64,000 nt of DNA from CAYLUN01 sp964386865 (GTDB taxonomy: Bacteria > Verrucomicrobiota > Kiritimatiellia > RFP12 > UBA1067): contig CAYLUN010000005.1 in the NCBI GenBank assembly GCA_964386865.1, positions 1-64,000 of the forward strand. The letters are read 5' to 3'. A program made the translations under genes and the position numbers. The notes under the pieces are model-generated. The model was not told the DNA's origin and did not search any database. It saw nothing but the letters and a program-made list of their open reading frames with translations. The stretch's first letter is position 1. Each line of letters opens with the position of its first letter. This document shows positions 15,717-25,627 of this stretch, piece after piece.

Positions 15717-17954
15717 CTATTGGCGAAAACCCTTTTCGGTGCCGGAGCGTTTGTTGTCGTCTTTGAGTGTGTCCGGCTTCCAGTTGCGGGCGATGTCGAG
15801 ATCGGCTGTAACTTTCTCCGTCAACTCAGTCACATTCACATAGCCCACGCGGTTGTAGAGCGCCGGTACATACTGGGCGTCGCGTACTGCGGCATACCGC
15901 TTCCAGCGCGTCAGGGCATCGTCGAGGTGGCGAAGGGCCGCACTGCGCTCGAGCGCGTCACCTTTCGCGTCGAAGAGGGCCAGCGCACACGCTCCGCTAA
16001 TCTTGGCCGCATAGTACCGGCCCAGCCAGGCCAAGGCCTCGCAGTCGTTCACGGTCTTCCGGAGTTCGGCGTCCTCCTTCGCAGCCTCGCGGAGCACGTC
16101 GAGCGCGGCCAGGGTTTCCGTAGCCACGGCGTCCAGGGCTTCGGCGATCTGGGGCGGCGTGGTCTTCTCTAGGAGCTGGCCAGCGGCGATACGCGTGCGC
16201 CAGTCGCGGATACAGAGCACCTTCGCGCCCGGCATGGAGACGCCTTCCATAAAATGCCGCACGGTGTAGAAGCCCTTGCTCTTCGGATGGCTCAGGCACG
16301 CCTCGGGATACCATTTGAGATCGATGTCCCCCCAAAAGAAGCGCGTGGTGAGCGGCATGACCTGTGAGGCCCCTTGCAGAGCACGGTAGAGCTGATGCGG
16401 CGAGGCCTTGGGATGGCGGGCGGCCAGCAGCCGCTCGAAGCAGGCGTCCGGCAACGAGGGCTCGTAGGCCAGCCGTCCCCAGAGCATGAACGCATACCAC
16501 TGCTTCTCGATCACCAGTGGTCGCGGGCCTGGGTCGGGATGGCGTTCGAGGAAATCCCGCCCCCACACGTAGCCGTCCGGCCCCATGTAAAAGCCGGCCA
16601 CTTTGTCGTCTGGCGGCATGTTCAGGATGTAGTCGCGGGCGTAGGTGGGATCGCCGAAGCGGAAGGTGTAGAGGTCGTCGTTCCGCACAGTGAGCCAGGT
16701 CTTCCTTCCGGGCGCGAGCCCCTCCAGCAGCGGTTGGATGAAGGGCGGGTTTGTGATCGAATACATGTGCGCCACGGAGTACTTGAAGCTGAACTCGAAC
16801 GGGCCCGGGTAGTCTTTGAAGGCCTCCAGGATCTCACTCTGTGCGGTCCAGTGAAAGCGATGGATCATGCGGAACACACGCTTAGGCTCATCCTTTAGCG
16901 CATCACGCACGCCCTCGCCGTACGTCTCCCACAGCCAGGCTTCCTTGGCTTTGGAGTCCATTTTCTGCGGCATGCCCTCGCCTGCGGTGATGCCCATACC
17001 GGCGAGCTGCGGGTAGGTCTTCACCAGCTCACGCACGCTGGCGCGGAAATATGTCTTGGTGGTCTCGTTGCCCAGGTCGTTCGTGATGCCGTGCTTGCCC
17101 TCGGCGCCAAAGGTGAAGACGTTCCAGGTGAAAAAATAGACCTGTATGCCGCGGTCGGCAGCCTGTTGCATGACCCAGCGCCAGAACGCGATCTTCTCGT
17201 CAATGGTTATGCGCTTCACCACTTCGTGGTCGGCGAGCATGGCGGGGCGCACCATGTCGCTGCCCGCAAAGCTGAAGGTGTCGTCGAGCTTGGCGCGGGT
17301 ACGCCAGACGTCGCTCAGCGCGACTTCGGGAAACTCCGGCACCTTGACCAGCGAGGGGAAAGGGTGAAGGCTCCAGAGCGAGAGCACGTTGTAGCGGCAG
17401 CGCGCCATCGCGTCAAGAAACTCAGTCCAGAACGCGCGCTCCCACACCTCGGGGATGTTCGCCTGCGCGGCGTCGGAGCAGTCCGTGTAACTTGGCGTGC
17501 GGAGATCGAGCGGGACATTGAACTTGATGCCGCGCCGCGCGATGTGCGGCGCGTGGTCGGAGTCTTTCAACGCGTCGAGCGTGCCCGTGAGAAGCGCCTC
17601 CGCGACATCCAGCCCGCCATACATCGCGCCGGCGGCATCGGCCCCGCGCACCGTGATAGTCCGGCGCCCCTCCGCGTGCCGCACGCGAATGCTGTAGCTC
17701 TGGGCGGCGGCTTGTCCCCTATTTCCCACTGTGAGCGCAACGCGAGTCCCGGAGGCGTCGTCTCCCACAGTCATGCCGCGCGCCGCAGCCGCGCGACGAA
17801 TCTCCTCAGCGGCAAACGTCCCCGGCCCCTGAGCCGCTGCATCGACGGCCAACTCAACAGTTGCAGCCAACGCTGGAGCCGTAAACAAAATAACGAGCGC
17901 CATGCATGCGGGCGCGGCGGCCAGGGACAGAAGCGTTGTTTGAAAGGGTTTCAC
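15717..17954 (-). CDS. Secreted glycosidase with GH20/GH67-type N-terminal domain
   Basis: About 745 residues from GTG 17954, which gives a compact signal peptide (MKPFQTTLLSLAAAP through FTAPALAA). ATG 18044 (MKHTDNDLAVLKQ) is an alternative that overlaps the PL8 gene. Residues about 30-120 (FAAEEIRRAAAARG, SYSIRVRHAEGRRTITVRGA) have the beta-alpha fold found before the barrels of GH20 hexosaminidases, GH67 glucuronidases and GH84. The next 400 residues look like a TIM barrel: GIKFNVPLDLRT, CRYNVLSLWSLHPFP, VYFFTWNVF, MGITAGEGMP. A helical C-terminal region follows. The Glu in TAGEGMP is a catalytic candidate. Family assignment stays open. Confidence 0.6.
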   Translation of the reverse strand: MKPFQTTLLSLAAAPACMALVILFTAPALAATVELAVDAAAQGPGTFAAEEIRRAAAARGMTVGDDASGTRVALTVGNRGQAAAQSYSIRVRHAEGRRTITVRGADAAGAMYGGLDVAEALLTGTLDALKDSDHAPHIARRGIKFNVPLDLRTPSYTDCSDAAQANIPEVWERAFWTEFLDAMARCRYNVLSLWSLHPFPSLVKVPEFPEVALSDVWRTRAKLDDTFSFAGSDMVRPAMLADHEVVKRITIDEKIAFWRWVMQQAADRGIQVYFFTWNVFTFGAEGKHGITNDLGNETTKTYFRASVRELVKTYPQLAGMGITAGEGMPQKMDSKAKEAWLWETYGEGVRDALKDEPKRVFRMIHRFHWTAQSEILEAFKDYPGPFEFSFKYSVAHMYSITNPPFIQPLLEGLAPGRKTWLTVRNDDLYTFRFGDPTYARDYILNMPPDDKVAGFYMGPDGYVWGRDFLERHPDPGPRPLVIEKQWYAFMLWGRLAYEPSLPDACFERLLAARHPKASPHQLYRALQGASQVMPLTTRFFWGDIDLKWYPEACLSHPKSKGFYTVRHFMEGVSMPGAKVLCIRDWRTRIAAGQLLEKTTPPQIAEALDAVATETLAALDVLREAAKEDAELRKTVNDCEALAWLGRYYAAKISGACALALFDAKGDALERSAALRHLDDALTRWKRYAAVRDAQYVPALYNRVGYVNVTELTEKVTADLDIARNWKPDTLKDDNKRSGTEKGFRQ

Positions 17955-18027
17955 AGTGAGTGAAAGGGCGACAGGTTGACGGGTTGATCCACATGGAGCC
18001 GCTGCCTGCTTCAGAACGGCGAGGTCA

Positions 18028-20205
18028 TTATCGGTGTGTTTCATGAGTGTCATGTTGTCTGCATTTGTTAGAACGCGAACCGGCCACGCCACCCGGCTGG
18101 ATGGGAGCCGCCTCCACGCATTTGCCGAGTTCGTCGCCGCTGCCCGGCGTCGCCGTAAACATACGGCCTCCGAGTGCAACGCGAATGGGCCGCGCTTCGC
18201 ATCGCGGGTCGCCCACCCATACGCGCACCGCCTTGTCCGTTCGCGCGACAAGGACGACAGCAGGGCCATCCGCCGCCACCGTGACGCCGCCGCCAGCTGA
18301 GAATTGCCCAGCCTTGTAGAAGACCGCCCCGAGTACGCCTCTGCCGCGATGCGTCACGGCTTGGACGGCTTCGTCATTGCGCAAGACCTCGTAGCCGTGC
18401 GAACCCGACAAGCCGGCAAACGTCTTGATGTCAACGCCCGGCACCACCAAGTAGGCGCAGCGCGAACCGGAGGCTTTGTCCGCCGGCGCATGCTCCACCC
18501 AGGCGTTGAAGACCTCCTTCGTCAGGGGTTCGGCCGACTGTCCGCTCGAGATCCGCTTCCACGAGCCGCTCTGCTGGGCCGCGCGTACCTCGGCGCGCGC
18601 ACCCGCGTCCAGCAGCACGTAGCCCACGCCGTCATGATGGATCGCGCGCAGGGCGCCGGTGGCCCGGCCCTCCTTGAGCGGCTGTCCGTCGACCCACACG
18701 GGGCCGTTCAGCAGGCACTGGTTGAGCGACGTGGCGACGACAGCCTGCTTGTCTTTCCACGAGACGCCCGCCGTTAGGCAAACGAAACCGTCGCCGATGC
18801 CGAAGTACGCCTTCGACGCGCGCAGGCCCTCGTACTCAGACTGGAACGCCAGCACGCCGGAGCGGCCGTCCGAGGCTCCACCGGCAAACGGGTTGGATCC
18901 CTTGAAGACGTGCGGCGCGGGCCGCTCGACGCCGCGGGCCGCCGTCGTGCCAGGAATGCGTGACCAGTCCCACACCGGGTAGATGCCCGCGTACTCGCGT
19001 CCGGTCGTCATCACGCAGGTCGCGCCCAGCGGGAGGTTGTACCCCAGCAGGTTCTCGCCGTTCATCGTTTCCGTCCCCGCCGTACGAGGCGAGAGCACCT
19101 TCGCCGAGACGTACCAGTCCTGCCCCCGGTGGACCATGAAGTCGCTCTTCCAGAAATAGCGGTTTCCAGGCTCGGGAAAAGGTCCGCCGTGACTGTGGTC
19201 GATCCACGCGCGGTACTTGTCGGCCGAGCGGGTGTCGAATGTAGCCAGAAACTCGAGGTCGGCCGCTCTCACCGCCCCTTCGCTGCGCGGCCGGGCGATA
19301 GTGCGCCCGCGACTGCCAAAGTCCATCACGTCGCGGTACGTGGCCCACTGATGCCCCTGCAGCAGCATGTGGCGGAAGAGAGCGAGCTGCTCGTTCCGGA
19401 ACTCGCGGGCGAAAACCGTTCCTTCGGAGAACCGGAGGCTCGCAACGATGTCGCTCACAAACGAGAGCCCGTAGCCGCCGTTGTAGAGCTGCCGGCCGTG
19501 CTGGTGGAACATGCCGTCCACCTTGATTCCTTCCACCCCCGCGCGCTGATAGCTCACGGTCGAAAAGGCTGCGGCGAAGGCCTGCTGCATCAGGGCCTCG
19601 TTTCTCTCTACAGCGGCCTTGGCCATCGAGACGCGCGAGACCCAGACCAGATTCTGCGCAGTACCTTTGAACTGGAACGGTTTGCCGTCCGCGCGGGGCA
19701 CCTGCAGACCGTCCCGCAGGTGCGCCGAGAACGTCAGCAGGTCCTTGCGCGGCAGGATGCCGTCCAGCAGCAGCAGAACTTCGGCATACTGCCCCGGCAC
19801 AACGATGTGGGTCGCGTACCAGTCGTGATCCCACGTGAACCGAGGGTCATGCGTGTAAGTCAGATTGTGGGCCAGCGCGCTTGACAGCTTGGGGAGGATG
19901 AGGGACGGATCGCCTTCGCGGCGCGCAAGCAGGAGGGCGAGGGCTCGGCAGCGCTCCTGGTGGGCGGACGGCGCGTAGGCCTTCTGCCGGCTCATGTCGA
20001 CCCGGTAGTCCACATCGGTCCAACGCCCGTCGGCGCCGAGCCCCCCGAGCCAGGCTTCCGCGCGCGACCGGTCGACACGCTGAGCGACCAGCCGCTCGCG
20101 CAGGCGCCCGAGGACGGTGTCTACATCCGCCGGGGACGCCGCGAGCGGCACGGCTAGCGTACACGCGCAAGCCACAGCCAGCGCTCTGTGTAGAAAGCGT
20201 CTCAT
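18028..20205 (-). CDS. Polysaccharide lyase family 8 enzyme
   Basis: The protein has 725 residues with signal peptide MRRFLHRALAVACACTLAVPLAA. The alpha-toroid plus beta-sandwich layout of PL8 (chondroitin AC, hyaluronate and xanthan lyases) is supported by candidate catalytic residues with the right spacing: Asn185 in GTAQNLVW, His236 and Tyr245 nine apart in FHQHGRQLYNGGYG, Arg in SRGRTIARP near 300, and Glu in NGENLLGYNLPLG. PL8 enzymes cleave uronic-acid-containing chains by beta-elimination. The start overlaps the preceding stop as ATGA. The C-terminal beta domain is complete. In this cluster an acidic matrix polymer is the likely target; the exact uronate is not predictable. Confidence 0.85.
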   Translation of the reverse strand: MRRFLHRALAVACACTLAVPLAASPADVDTVLGRLRERLVAQRVDRSRAEAWLGGLGADGRWTDVDYRVDMSRQKAYAPSAHQERCRALALLLARREGDPSLILPKLSSALAHNLTYTHDPRFTWDHDWYATHIVVPGQYAEVLLLLDGILPRKDLLTFSAHLRDGLQVPRADGKPFQFKGTAQNLVWVSRVSMAKAAVERNEALMQQAFAAAFSTVSYQRAGVEGIKVDGMFHQHGRQLYNGGYGLSFVSDIVASLRFSEGTVFAREFRNEQLALFRHMLLQGHQWATYRDVMDFGSRGRTIARPRSEGAVRAADLEFLATFDTRSADKYRAWIDHSHGGPFPEPGNRYFWKSDFMVHRGQDWYVSAKVLSPRTAGTETMNGENLLGYNLPLGATCVMTTGREYAGIYPVWDWSRIPGTTAARGVERPAPHVFKGSNPFAGGASDGRSGVLAFQSEYEGLRASKAYFGIGDGFVCLTAGVSWKDKQAVVATSLNQCLLNGPVWVDGQPLKEGRATGALRAIHHDGVGYVLLDAGARAEVRAAQQSGSWKRISSGQSAEPLTKEVFNAWVEHAPADKASGSRCAYLVVPGVDIKTFAGLSGSHGYEVLRNDEAVQAVTHRGRGVLGAVFYKAGQFSAGGGVTVAADGPAVVLVARTDKAVRVWVGDPRCEARPIRVALGGRMFTATPGSGDELGKCVEAAPIQPGGVAGSRSNKCRQHDTHETHR

Positions 20206-22802
20206 CGATCCTCTGTGACCCGCACCTCGCCCACGAGGCCCGGCACCTTGTCCTTCTGCCGCACGAAGCGCACACTCAATAAGTCCTTGTCTGCCACAAG
20301 CGCAGCAGGGATCGCAAAGGTCACCTCACGGTAGCTGCCGTCGGCTGGGGCCGGGCCGATCGCGCCGAGCGTCGTCAGGGCCGGCAGCGCCTGGGCCGCC
20401 GTCGCGGCAGCGAACTGATTGCCCTCGGTGTCGTCGTCCGCCTTCGCGCCGCCCTTTTTCTCGGATGCGGCCTTCGCCGCGGCCACGCGCACCTCCAGGC
20501 CGCACACCGTGGCGCGACGCGCCTCGGGGTCGCCTGCGGGCGGCGACCAGAGCCGCACGTGCAAGGTCTGGTGCTTTCCGGGTTTGACAGCCAGCGTCCA
20601 CCCGAAGCGGTCCATGCCCTTCTCGGCGGTGCGGAAGGTCTGCCACAGGCCGGCCGTGGGAAACTGGAGCAGGTTGAGCTCGCTGTTGTAGCCGACCTGC
20701 GCCTCCAGCGCGTGCTGCTGCTCGGTGCGATCCGCGCCAGCCGTACGCGGCAGGGACGGATCGGCTGCGAGGCGGCCGGGCAGGTTGTTCGCGCCGCGCG
20801 GCGTCGCCATGTCGGGGTAGGCGACATCGACGGTGCGCGAGGACAGCTCCTTCCAGCGCGCGGCCTCGGCGTCGTAGGCGCGCTGCGCGGCCGCGCGCTG
20901 CGCCTCGTCCGTCTCATCCCAGTAGGCTGTGTAGCAGTCGCGGACCGTCTGGTAGAGCGGCTGGAAGTGAACGGGCTTTGCAGCCAGGTCGCGGCGGAAA
21001 AGCGCCGGGTCGGCGTCGAAGTGCAGCGGCTTATCCGCCGGCTTGAGCGCGGCCAGCGCTCGGCTGGCCGGCTTGAGCACCGTGGCCATGCGGCACCCCT
21101 CGTCGGCTTTGGCCACCAGCAGCACCGGCCCGTAGAGCAGCGCGGCCCGCGCGGGGTTGTCTTTAAAGCCCTCCCAGCGGAGCGACATCGGCAGCCTCAC
21201 CGCGACGGTGTCCCCCGCTCTCCATTCGCGCGTCAGGTCGACGTAGCCCTCCGTCCCGGCCTTCTCCGGCACGGGCTGGCCGTTCACGGCGACCGCGAAG
21301 CCCGAGCCGGCCCAGCCGGGCCGCCTGACGCTCAGCGTCGCGCGCACCGGCTTTGCGCAGGCGACAGTCAGCGTCGTTGCCTGCTCCTCGGGGAAGAGGG
21401 TCGTCTGGCGCACGGTGAGACCGGCCTCTTTCCACGTCGCCTCGGAGGCGATGAAGAGGTTCACGAAGAACCGCTCCGACCCGCAGCGGAAATAGATGCT
21501 GTCGCCGTACTTGGCGTGGTTCTCCATGCCCGAGGCGTGGCAGCAGCCGAAGTTGGGCCAGCTGGGGCCGAAGCCTTTGCGGCTGCCGCCTTCAAGCGGG
21601 TGAAAATAGGTCACCGTGCCGCTCTCGGGGCTCTGCGACGAGAGGATGTGGTTGAGCAGCGCACGCTCGTAGTAGTCGGCTGTCGCGGCCAGCGGCGCCT
21701 CCTGAAAAAGGCAGCGCGTGAGCTTGAGCATGTTGTGCGTGTTACAGGTCTCGCACGTGCCGCTGCTCAGCGCGCGCGAGAGGCGGGCCTTGGGCGTGAA
21801 GTGCTCGCGGTCGCTGTTACCGCCGTTCGCATAAGAGCGCTCGGCCGTCACGAACCGCCAGAAGTGAGTCGCGGCGGCGAGACAGGCGGGGTCGCCGCCC
21901 AGCTCGTGGATGCGGGCGAAGCCGGTGAACTTGGGAACCTGCGTGTTGGCGTGCAGGCCGTCAAGCGCGTCCTCGCCCCGCGACAGCGGCTCCAGCACGC
22001 GGCGGTGACAGAAGCGCCGCGCGAGCGCCAGATGCTTCGGATCGTTCGTGACCGCGTAGAGGTTGGCCAGCGCCTCGTTGATGCCGCCGTGCTCCTCGTC
22101 CAGCATCTTCTGGAAAGCCTCGTCGCTGACCTGCGCCGAGTAACCCTCCAGCCACTTCGCAACGCCGAGCATCACGTCCAGCGCCTGCCGGTTGCCGGCC
22201 AAGGTGTGGGCGTCGAGCAGTCCCTGGTAAACCTTGTGCAGCGCGTACCACGGCACGGGCAGCCGGCCGAGGCCGGCCGGCCGAGGCTCCAGACCCGCCA
22301 TGATGCGCACCCACTGCTCTGGGAACGGCGCGATGAACCCCGTGCCCTTCGCGGTCTGCGCTTCGGACATCACCGCCACCACGCTGTCGAGGCGCTCCTT
22401 GAAGCGCGCGTCGCCGGTGCTGCGGAACATCTCGGCGCAGGCGGACAGGTAGTGGCCCTCGTAATGTCCCTGAAACGCGTAGTCGGTGACCTTCCACGGG
22501 CCGTACGGCTGCGCAGCGGATGGCATGCCGTTGTTCGCGCGCCACCAGTGCATCAGCCGGTCTATGTCGACGCGCAGGATGTACCCCTTGTCGCGCTCCT
22601 GCGCCGACAGGAAAGGCCCCTCCAGGAGCCGCACCTCATGCAGCCCGAGCGGCTGCGCGGCCGTCGCGGCTGCCACAGGACACGCGACACCGGCCGCTAG
22701 CGCGGCTGAACTTCCAGCCAGCCACCGCCGGGCAGACCGCCACGAGGACGCGGACTCTCTGCCCGCAAGCAGCCCGCTGCTTCTTCGCTCTACAATCTTC
22801 AT
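20202..22802 (-). CDS. GH127/GH146-like beta-L-arabinofuranosidase
   Basis: About 866 residues from ATG 22802; ATG 22817 is an alternative with the same frame. The N-terminus has a twin-arginine-like region followed by SSAALAAGVACPVAAA. The DUF1680 toroid is plain: LHEVRLLEGPFLSAQERD, GHYEGHYLSACAEMF, and the zinc/nucleophile set CETCNTHNMLKL (Glu and Cys ligands) and NFGCCHASGMENH (adjacent cysteines, the first being the expected nucleophile). A beta-sandwich and a further C-terminal module follow, with a Lys/Asp/Ala-rich linker near residues 790-830 (EKKGGAKADDDTEGNQF). The enzyme should release beta-L-arabinofuranose. It is coupled to PL8 by ATGA. Confidence 0.87.
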   Translation of the reverse strand: MKIVERRSSGLLAGRESASSWRSARRWLAGSSAALAAGVACPVAAATAAQPLGLHEVRLLEGPFLSAQERDKGYILRVDIDRLMHWWRANNGMPSAAQPYGPWKVTDYAFQGHYEGHYLSACAEMFRSTGDARFKERLDSVVAVMSEAQTAKGTGFIAPFPEQWVRIMAGLEPRPAGLGRLPVPWYALHKVYQGLLDAHTLAGNRQALDVMLGVAKWLEGYSAQVSDEAFQKMLDEEHGGINEALANLYAVTNDPKHLALARRFCHRRVLEPLSRGEDALDGLHANTQVPKFTGFARIHELGGDPACLAAATHFWRFVTAERSYANGGNSDREHFTPKARLSRALSSGTCETCNTHNMLKLTRCLFQEAPLAATADYYERALLNHILSSQSPESGTVTYFHPLEGGSRKGFGPSWPNFGCCHASGMENHAKYGDSIYFRCGSERFFVNLFIASEATWKEAGLTVRQTTLFPEEQATTLTVACAKPVRATLSVRRPGWAGSGFAVAVNGQPVPEKAGTEGYVDLTREWRAGDTVAVRLPMSLRWEGFKDNPARAALLYGPVLLVAKADEGCRMATVLKPASRALAALKPADKPLHFDADPALFRRDLAAKPVHFQPLYQTVRDCYTAYWDETDEAQRAAAQRAYDAEAARWKELSSRTVDVAYPDMATPRGANNLPGRLAADPSLPRTAGADRTEQQHALEAQVGYNSELNLLQFPTAGLWQTFRTAEKGMDRFGWTLAVKPGKHQTLHVRLWSPPAGDPEARRATVCGLEVRVAAAKAASEKKGGAKADDDTEGNQFAAATAAQALPALTTLGAIGPAPADGSYREVTFAIPAALVADKDLLSVRFVRQKDKVPGLVGEVRVTEDR

Positions 22803-22815
22803 GTGTTCGTTTTCC

Positions 22816-22944
22816 ATGACCTCACGATACCGAAAGCCAAATGTCCTGACAATTGCAATGTTAGCAACTCTCATTGTACTTCCCGCAACTCCGTCGGCAG
22901 CGGATATCAGGTTAAGTCAAGGTTCTGTCGAGTGTCCGTTGTAA
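22816..22944 (+). other. Plus-strand signal-peptide-like frame between two minus-strand genes
   Basis: The 114-nt gap before GH127, read on the plus strand from ATG 22816, encodes a 42-residue peptide with a convincing signal-peptide shape: basic start MTSRYRKPN, hydrophobic core AMLATLIVLPA, and a TPSAAD cleavage-like end. It then stops after RLSQGSVECPL. No ribosome-binding site is visible and the end overlaps the terminal codons of the beta-helix gene on the other strand. It may be a leader fossil from an inverted gene, or chance. Confidence 0.2.
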
Positions 22945-24497
22945 GCGCCGAGGTGGGGGGCAGACCTCTCGGAAACGGGGTTGCCCCAGTAGTCCCGGCC
23001 GCCGTTGCCGGTAACCCGCAAACCTACGTTGAGCGCAGGCGAGCCAGCGGTCAGCATGTATCCGTCGACGGAGCTGAGGCCCGCGCCTCCGCTGCCCGGC
23101 GCCCTTAAGCGCGGGTCAGCGAGAATCTTCTTGGCGTCATGGGTGGCCTGGCCGGAGCCGAAGTAGAGGTTGCGCTCGAACGTGCAGCCCTTCGGCGCGC
23201 GGAAGGATCCCGCGCCGGTGTTGATGAAGATGTTGTTCTTGAAAGAGATTGAACTCCCGCTGCTGTTCGCGCCCTGCTCGAACAGGGCGGGGTTGCCGCG
23301 GCCCGCATAAACCGTGTTGTTGTAGACCTGATAGCCGTGGTTGCCGTCGCCGTGGACGAGGAAGACGCGGCTTCCTGCGAGGCACCCGTCGTTCTGACTG
23401 ATGTTGTAACGGGCGATGTTGCCGTTGCCGTTGCCGTCGCAGCACATGTTCAGAAAGCCGCCCTCGTTGTCGTGGCTGTAGTTGTACTGGTAGATGCAGC
23501 GCTGGTCGCTGTTGTCGAAGTCGAAGGCCATGCCGTCGTACTTGGTCTTCGTCTCGCACACCTCGTTGTACTGGAAGATCACGTCCTCGCAAAAATACGG
23601 CCAGACTGCGGCGTGCCCTTGCTTGACTGAATTGTTGTTCGCCTGGCGCACGAAGTTATGCTCGACCATCGAGCCCTTGACGCACCAGAGAATGATGCCG
23701 TCGCCGCCGATACGTTCAAGACGGTTGCTGGCGATGCGGACGTTCAACGAAGGCGTATAGGCGCCGTGGCCGCGCCAGCTCGAGTTCGTGTCGGCTGGCT
23801 TGTTGATCCACTGCGACTGCATCAGGATGCCGCTGCGCGTGACGTCGAGTAGGGTGTTGTTCTCGATGCGGATGTCATCCCACCTGGACGGCATAGACAG
23901 GTCCGCGACAGTGATCGTGAAAACGATGCCGCCGCTCTCCTTGCCGTCGCGATAGTCGGCCAGGTCGCCGACCACGTCGTGCACGTCGCATCCCGTCACC
24001 TCAAGGCCGGATAGCGTGCCGACCGAGTTGTTACGGATCAAAATGCCCATTTTCTTGGGCGCGGGCGAACCTTGGTTTGAGACTTCAAGGTTACGAATGC
24101 TCCAGTACTGCTGGTTCACAAGCAGGACGGCTCCGCCCGCAAGGCCGCCGCCGTGAATGGCCGGCTTCGGGCCTTCACCGTAGCGGTCCAGCACGATCCG
24201 GTTCGCGGCGGTGCCGGAACCTAGGGGATGCAACTGTCCGGCCCAGACCGAGCCGGACTTCAGCAGCAGCCGGTCGCCGGGCAGAAATGTGGTGGCGTTG
24301 ACTTTCTCTAGCGAGCGCCACGCAGCTGAAGGGCTGAGGCCATCGCTGGCATCACTGCCTGAACGTGCATCGACATGATAAGCGGCCGCCTGCATGGCCA
24401 GCGGTGTCAGCAGCAGGGCGGCCAAGAAGACGAGCGACACGTTGTCTGCGGCGTTGGCATTCATGGGAAACCAGTAGCGGAGTGGCGGTTTCTTCAT
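22917..24497 (-). CDS. Secreted right-handed parallel beta-helix protein
   Basis: 526 residues from ATG 24497, chosen because it forms the ATGA overlap with the preceding gene; leader DNA of the common type appears slightly downstream (VFLAALLLTPLAMQAAA). The mature protein starts YHVDARSGSDASDGLSPSAA, the usual opening of pectate-lyase-like and PL6/PL9-like helices. It then runs through coil repeats rich in Asn ladders (IRIENNTLLDVTRSGI, VRIASNRLERIGGDGI, YQYNYSHDNEGGF, VYNNTVYAGRGN). No catalytic Lys/Arg pair can be assigned by eye. It may be a lyase, glycosidase or carbohydrate-binding protein. Confidence 0.65.
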   Translation of the reverse strand: MKKPPLRYWFPMNANAADNVSLVFLAALLLTPLAMQAAAYHVDARSGSDASDGLSPSAAWRSLEKVNATTFLPGDRLLLKSGSVWAGQLHPLGSGTAANRIVLDRYGEGPKPAIHGGGLAGGAVLLVNQQYWSIRNLEVSNQGSPAPKKMGILIRNNSVGTLSGLEVTGCDVHDVVGDLADYRDGKESGGIVFTITVADLSMPSRWDDIRIENNTLLDVTRSGILMQSQWINKPADTNSSWRGHGAYTPSLNVRIASNRLERIGGDGIILWCVKGSMVEHNFVRQANNNSVKQGHAAVWPYFCEDVIFQYNEVCETKTKYDGMAFDFDNSDQRCIYQYNYSHDNEGGFLNMCCDGNGNGNIARYNISQNDGCLAGSRVFLVHGDGNHGYQVYNNTVYAGRGNPALFEQGANSSGSSISFKNNIFINTGAGSFRAPKGCTFERNLYFGSGQATHDAKKILADPRLRAPGSGGAGLSSVDGYMLTAGSPALNVGLRVTGNGGRDYWGNPVSERSAPHLGAYNGHSTEP

Positions 24498-25627
24498 TTG
24501 CTTCCCTCCTGCAGTGCAGGCGCCGCAAACATGAGCCCCTTCCATTCGGCGAGAATCTTGAGGTACTGGTACGGGTCGGGCCATGACGACGAAGGCTCAA
24601 CGACCGTCGTTTCCGGCCACTCGTTAAAACTCGTGACCATGATGAAGTCCGCATGGGCCTCCGTCGCCGCTCGCAGAAAATCACGCAGGGTCTGGCCGTC
24701 ACATCGGGGCATCACGTAAGGCGTCTCGCTGAAGTGCGAGTTGTCGTGCCCCGGATGAGCCGGAAGCAGCATCTTCTTGCCGGCGTCATGCGCCAGCTTC
24801 ACCAGGTAACGGTACTTACTTGCCAGCGCCTCATACCGGTTGGCACGGAAATGGGAGAATGTGCTGTAAAAGCCGAAGCTGTCGACGCCCGGCACGGCCA
24901 ACCACTGCGCAGGAATGCGCTTGACGCGATCTTCATCTCCGGCCCGCTGCGCGTCCGCATCGTGCGCAATCTTATCGACGATCCAGTAGACGGGGCCCAC
25001 CTCGCCTTCAACATGCGCTTTGAGCGCTTGGAAATCTATAGGCGTCAGCCCCGGTCTCGCGGCGACTTGATAGAGATAGACCGCCGGCTTTCCGTCGATG
25101 CGCAGGTAGGCCGGGCTGTCCTTGTACTTGCGGAGCGCCCGCGCGAGCATGGCTTGATAGTCTTCCAGCGTGCTGTGAAACTGAGCCCGCTCGTCGAGCA
25201 GCGCAATCTTGAAGCCCTGCTTGACCGCTGCCGCAAGAATGCCTTTCTCGAACGAGTGGTCGAGGCCATTGACCGTATCCCACCAACTCACCAGAAACGC
25301 GTCGATGCCGGCGGCTTGAGCGAGTTGGACGTGCCACTCCGCTATGCGGGGATCGGCGCTGTCATAGCACCCCGCCAACGGCCGTGCTGCGCTGGCCGGA
25401 GGCGGCTGACCGTGAATCTGCGCTCGGATCGCTAGCGCGTTGGTCTCCGAGGCCGGATAGGTCCAGTGCGCCCAAGGCTGGCGCGAGTGGTCGCCCGTAT
25501 GGTACCAGACGTAGTAAGCCGCAAAAAGCAAGGGGCGGCTGGGCTTCGGCGCATCGTCGGCGCGCAGCGTACCAGATGAAGCCAGCACAAGCGCGACGGC
25601 ACATGAGAGCGCGAGCGTGTGTTTCAC
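24494..25627 (-). CDS. GH99-like secreted glycosidase
   Basis: The protein has 377 residues, a GTG start forming a GTGA overlap with the upstream gene, and leader MKHTLALSCAVALVLASSGTLRA. The fold features are those of GH99/GH71-like (WbsX-type) barrels: FAAYYVWYHTGDH near 35, AGIDAFLVSWWDTVNGLD, LRIDGKPAVYLYQ, VDSFGFYSTF, and a terminal SFNEWPETTVVEPS with the paired Glu residues seen in endo-alpha-1,2-mannanase/mannosidase. The size is close to that of the catalytic domain alone. The neighbours suggest it acts on exported or cell-external glycan; mannose specificity is not proven. Confidence 0.7.
   Translation of the reverse strand: MKHTLALSCAVALVLASSGTLRADDAPKPSRPLLFAAYYVWYHTGDHSRQPWAHWTYPASETNALAIRAQIHGQPPPASAARPLAGCYDSADPRIAEWHVQLAQAAGIDAFLVSWWDTVNGLDHSFEKGILAAAVKQGFKIALLDERAQFHSTLEDYQAMLARALRKYKDSPAYLRIDGKPAVYLYQVAARPGLTPIDFQALKAHVEGEVGPVYWIVDKIAHDADAQRAGDEDRVKRIPAQWLAVPGVDSFGFYSTFSHFRANRYEALASKYRYLVKLAHDAGKKMLLPAHPGHDNSHFSETPYVMPRCDGQTLRDFLRAATEAHADFIMVTSFNEWPETTVVEPSSSWPDPYQYLKILAEWKGLMFAAPALQEGSK

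Noticed and set aside
20559..22700. 713-codon plus-strand frame opposite GH127/146
   Set aside because: Antisense shadow caused by high GC. The product has no domain and is Arg/Ala/Val-rich, while the other strand has clear motifs.
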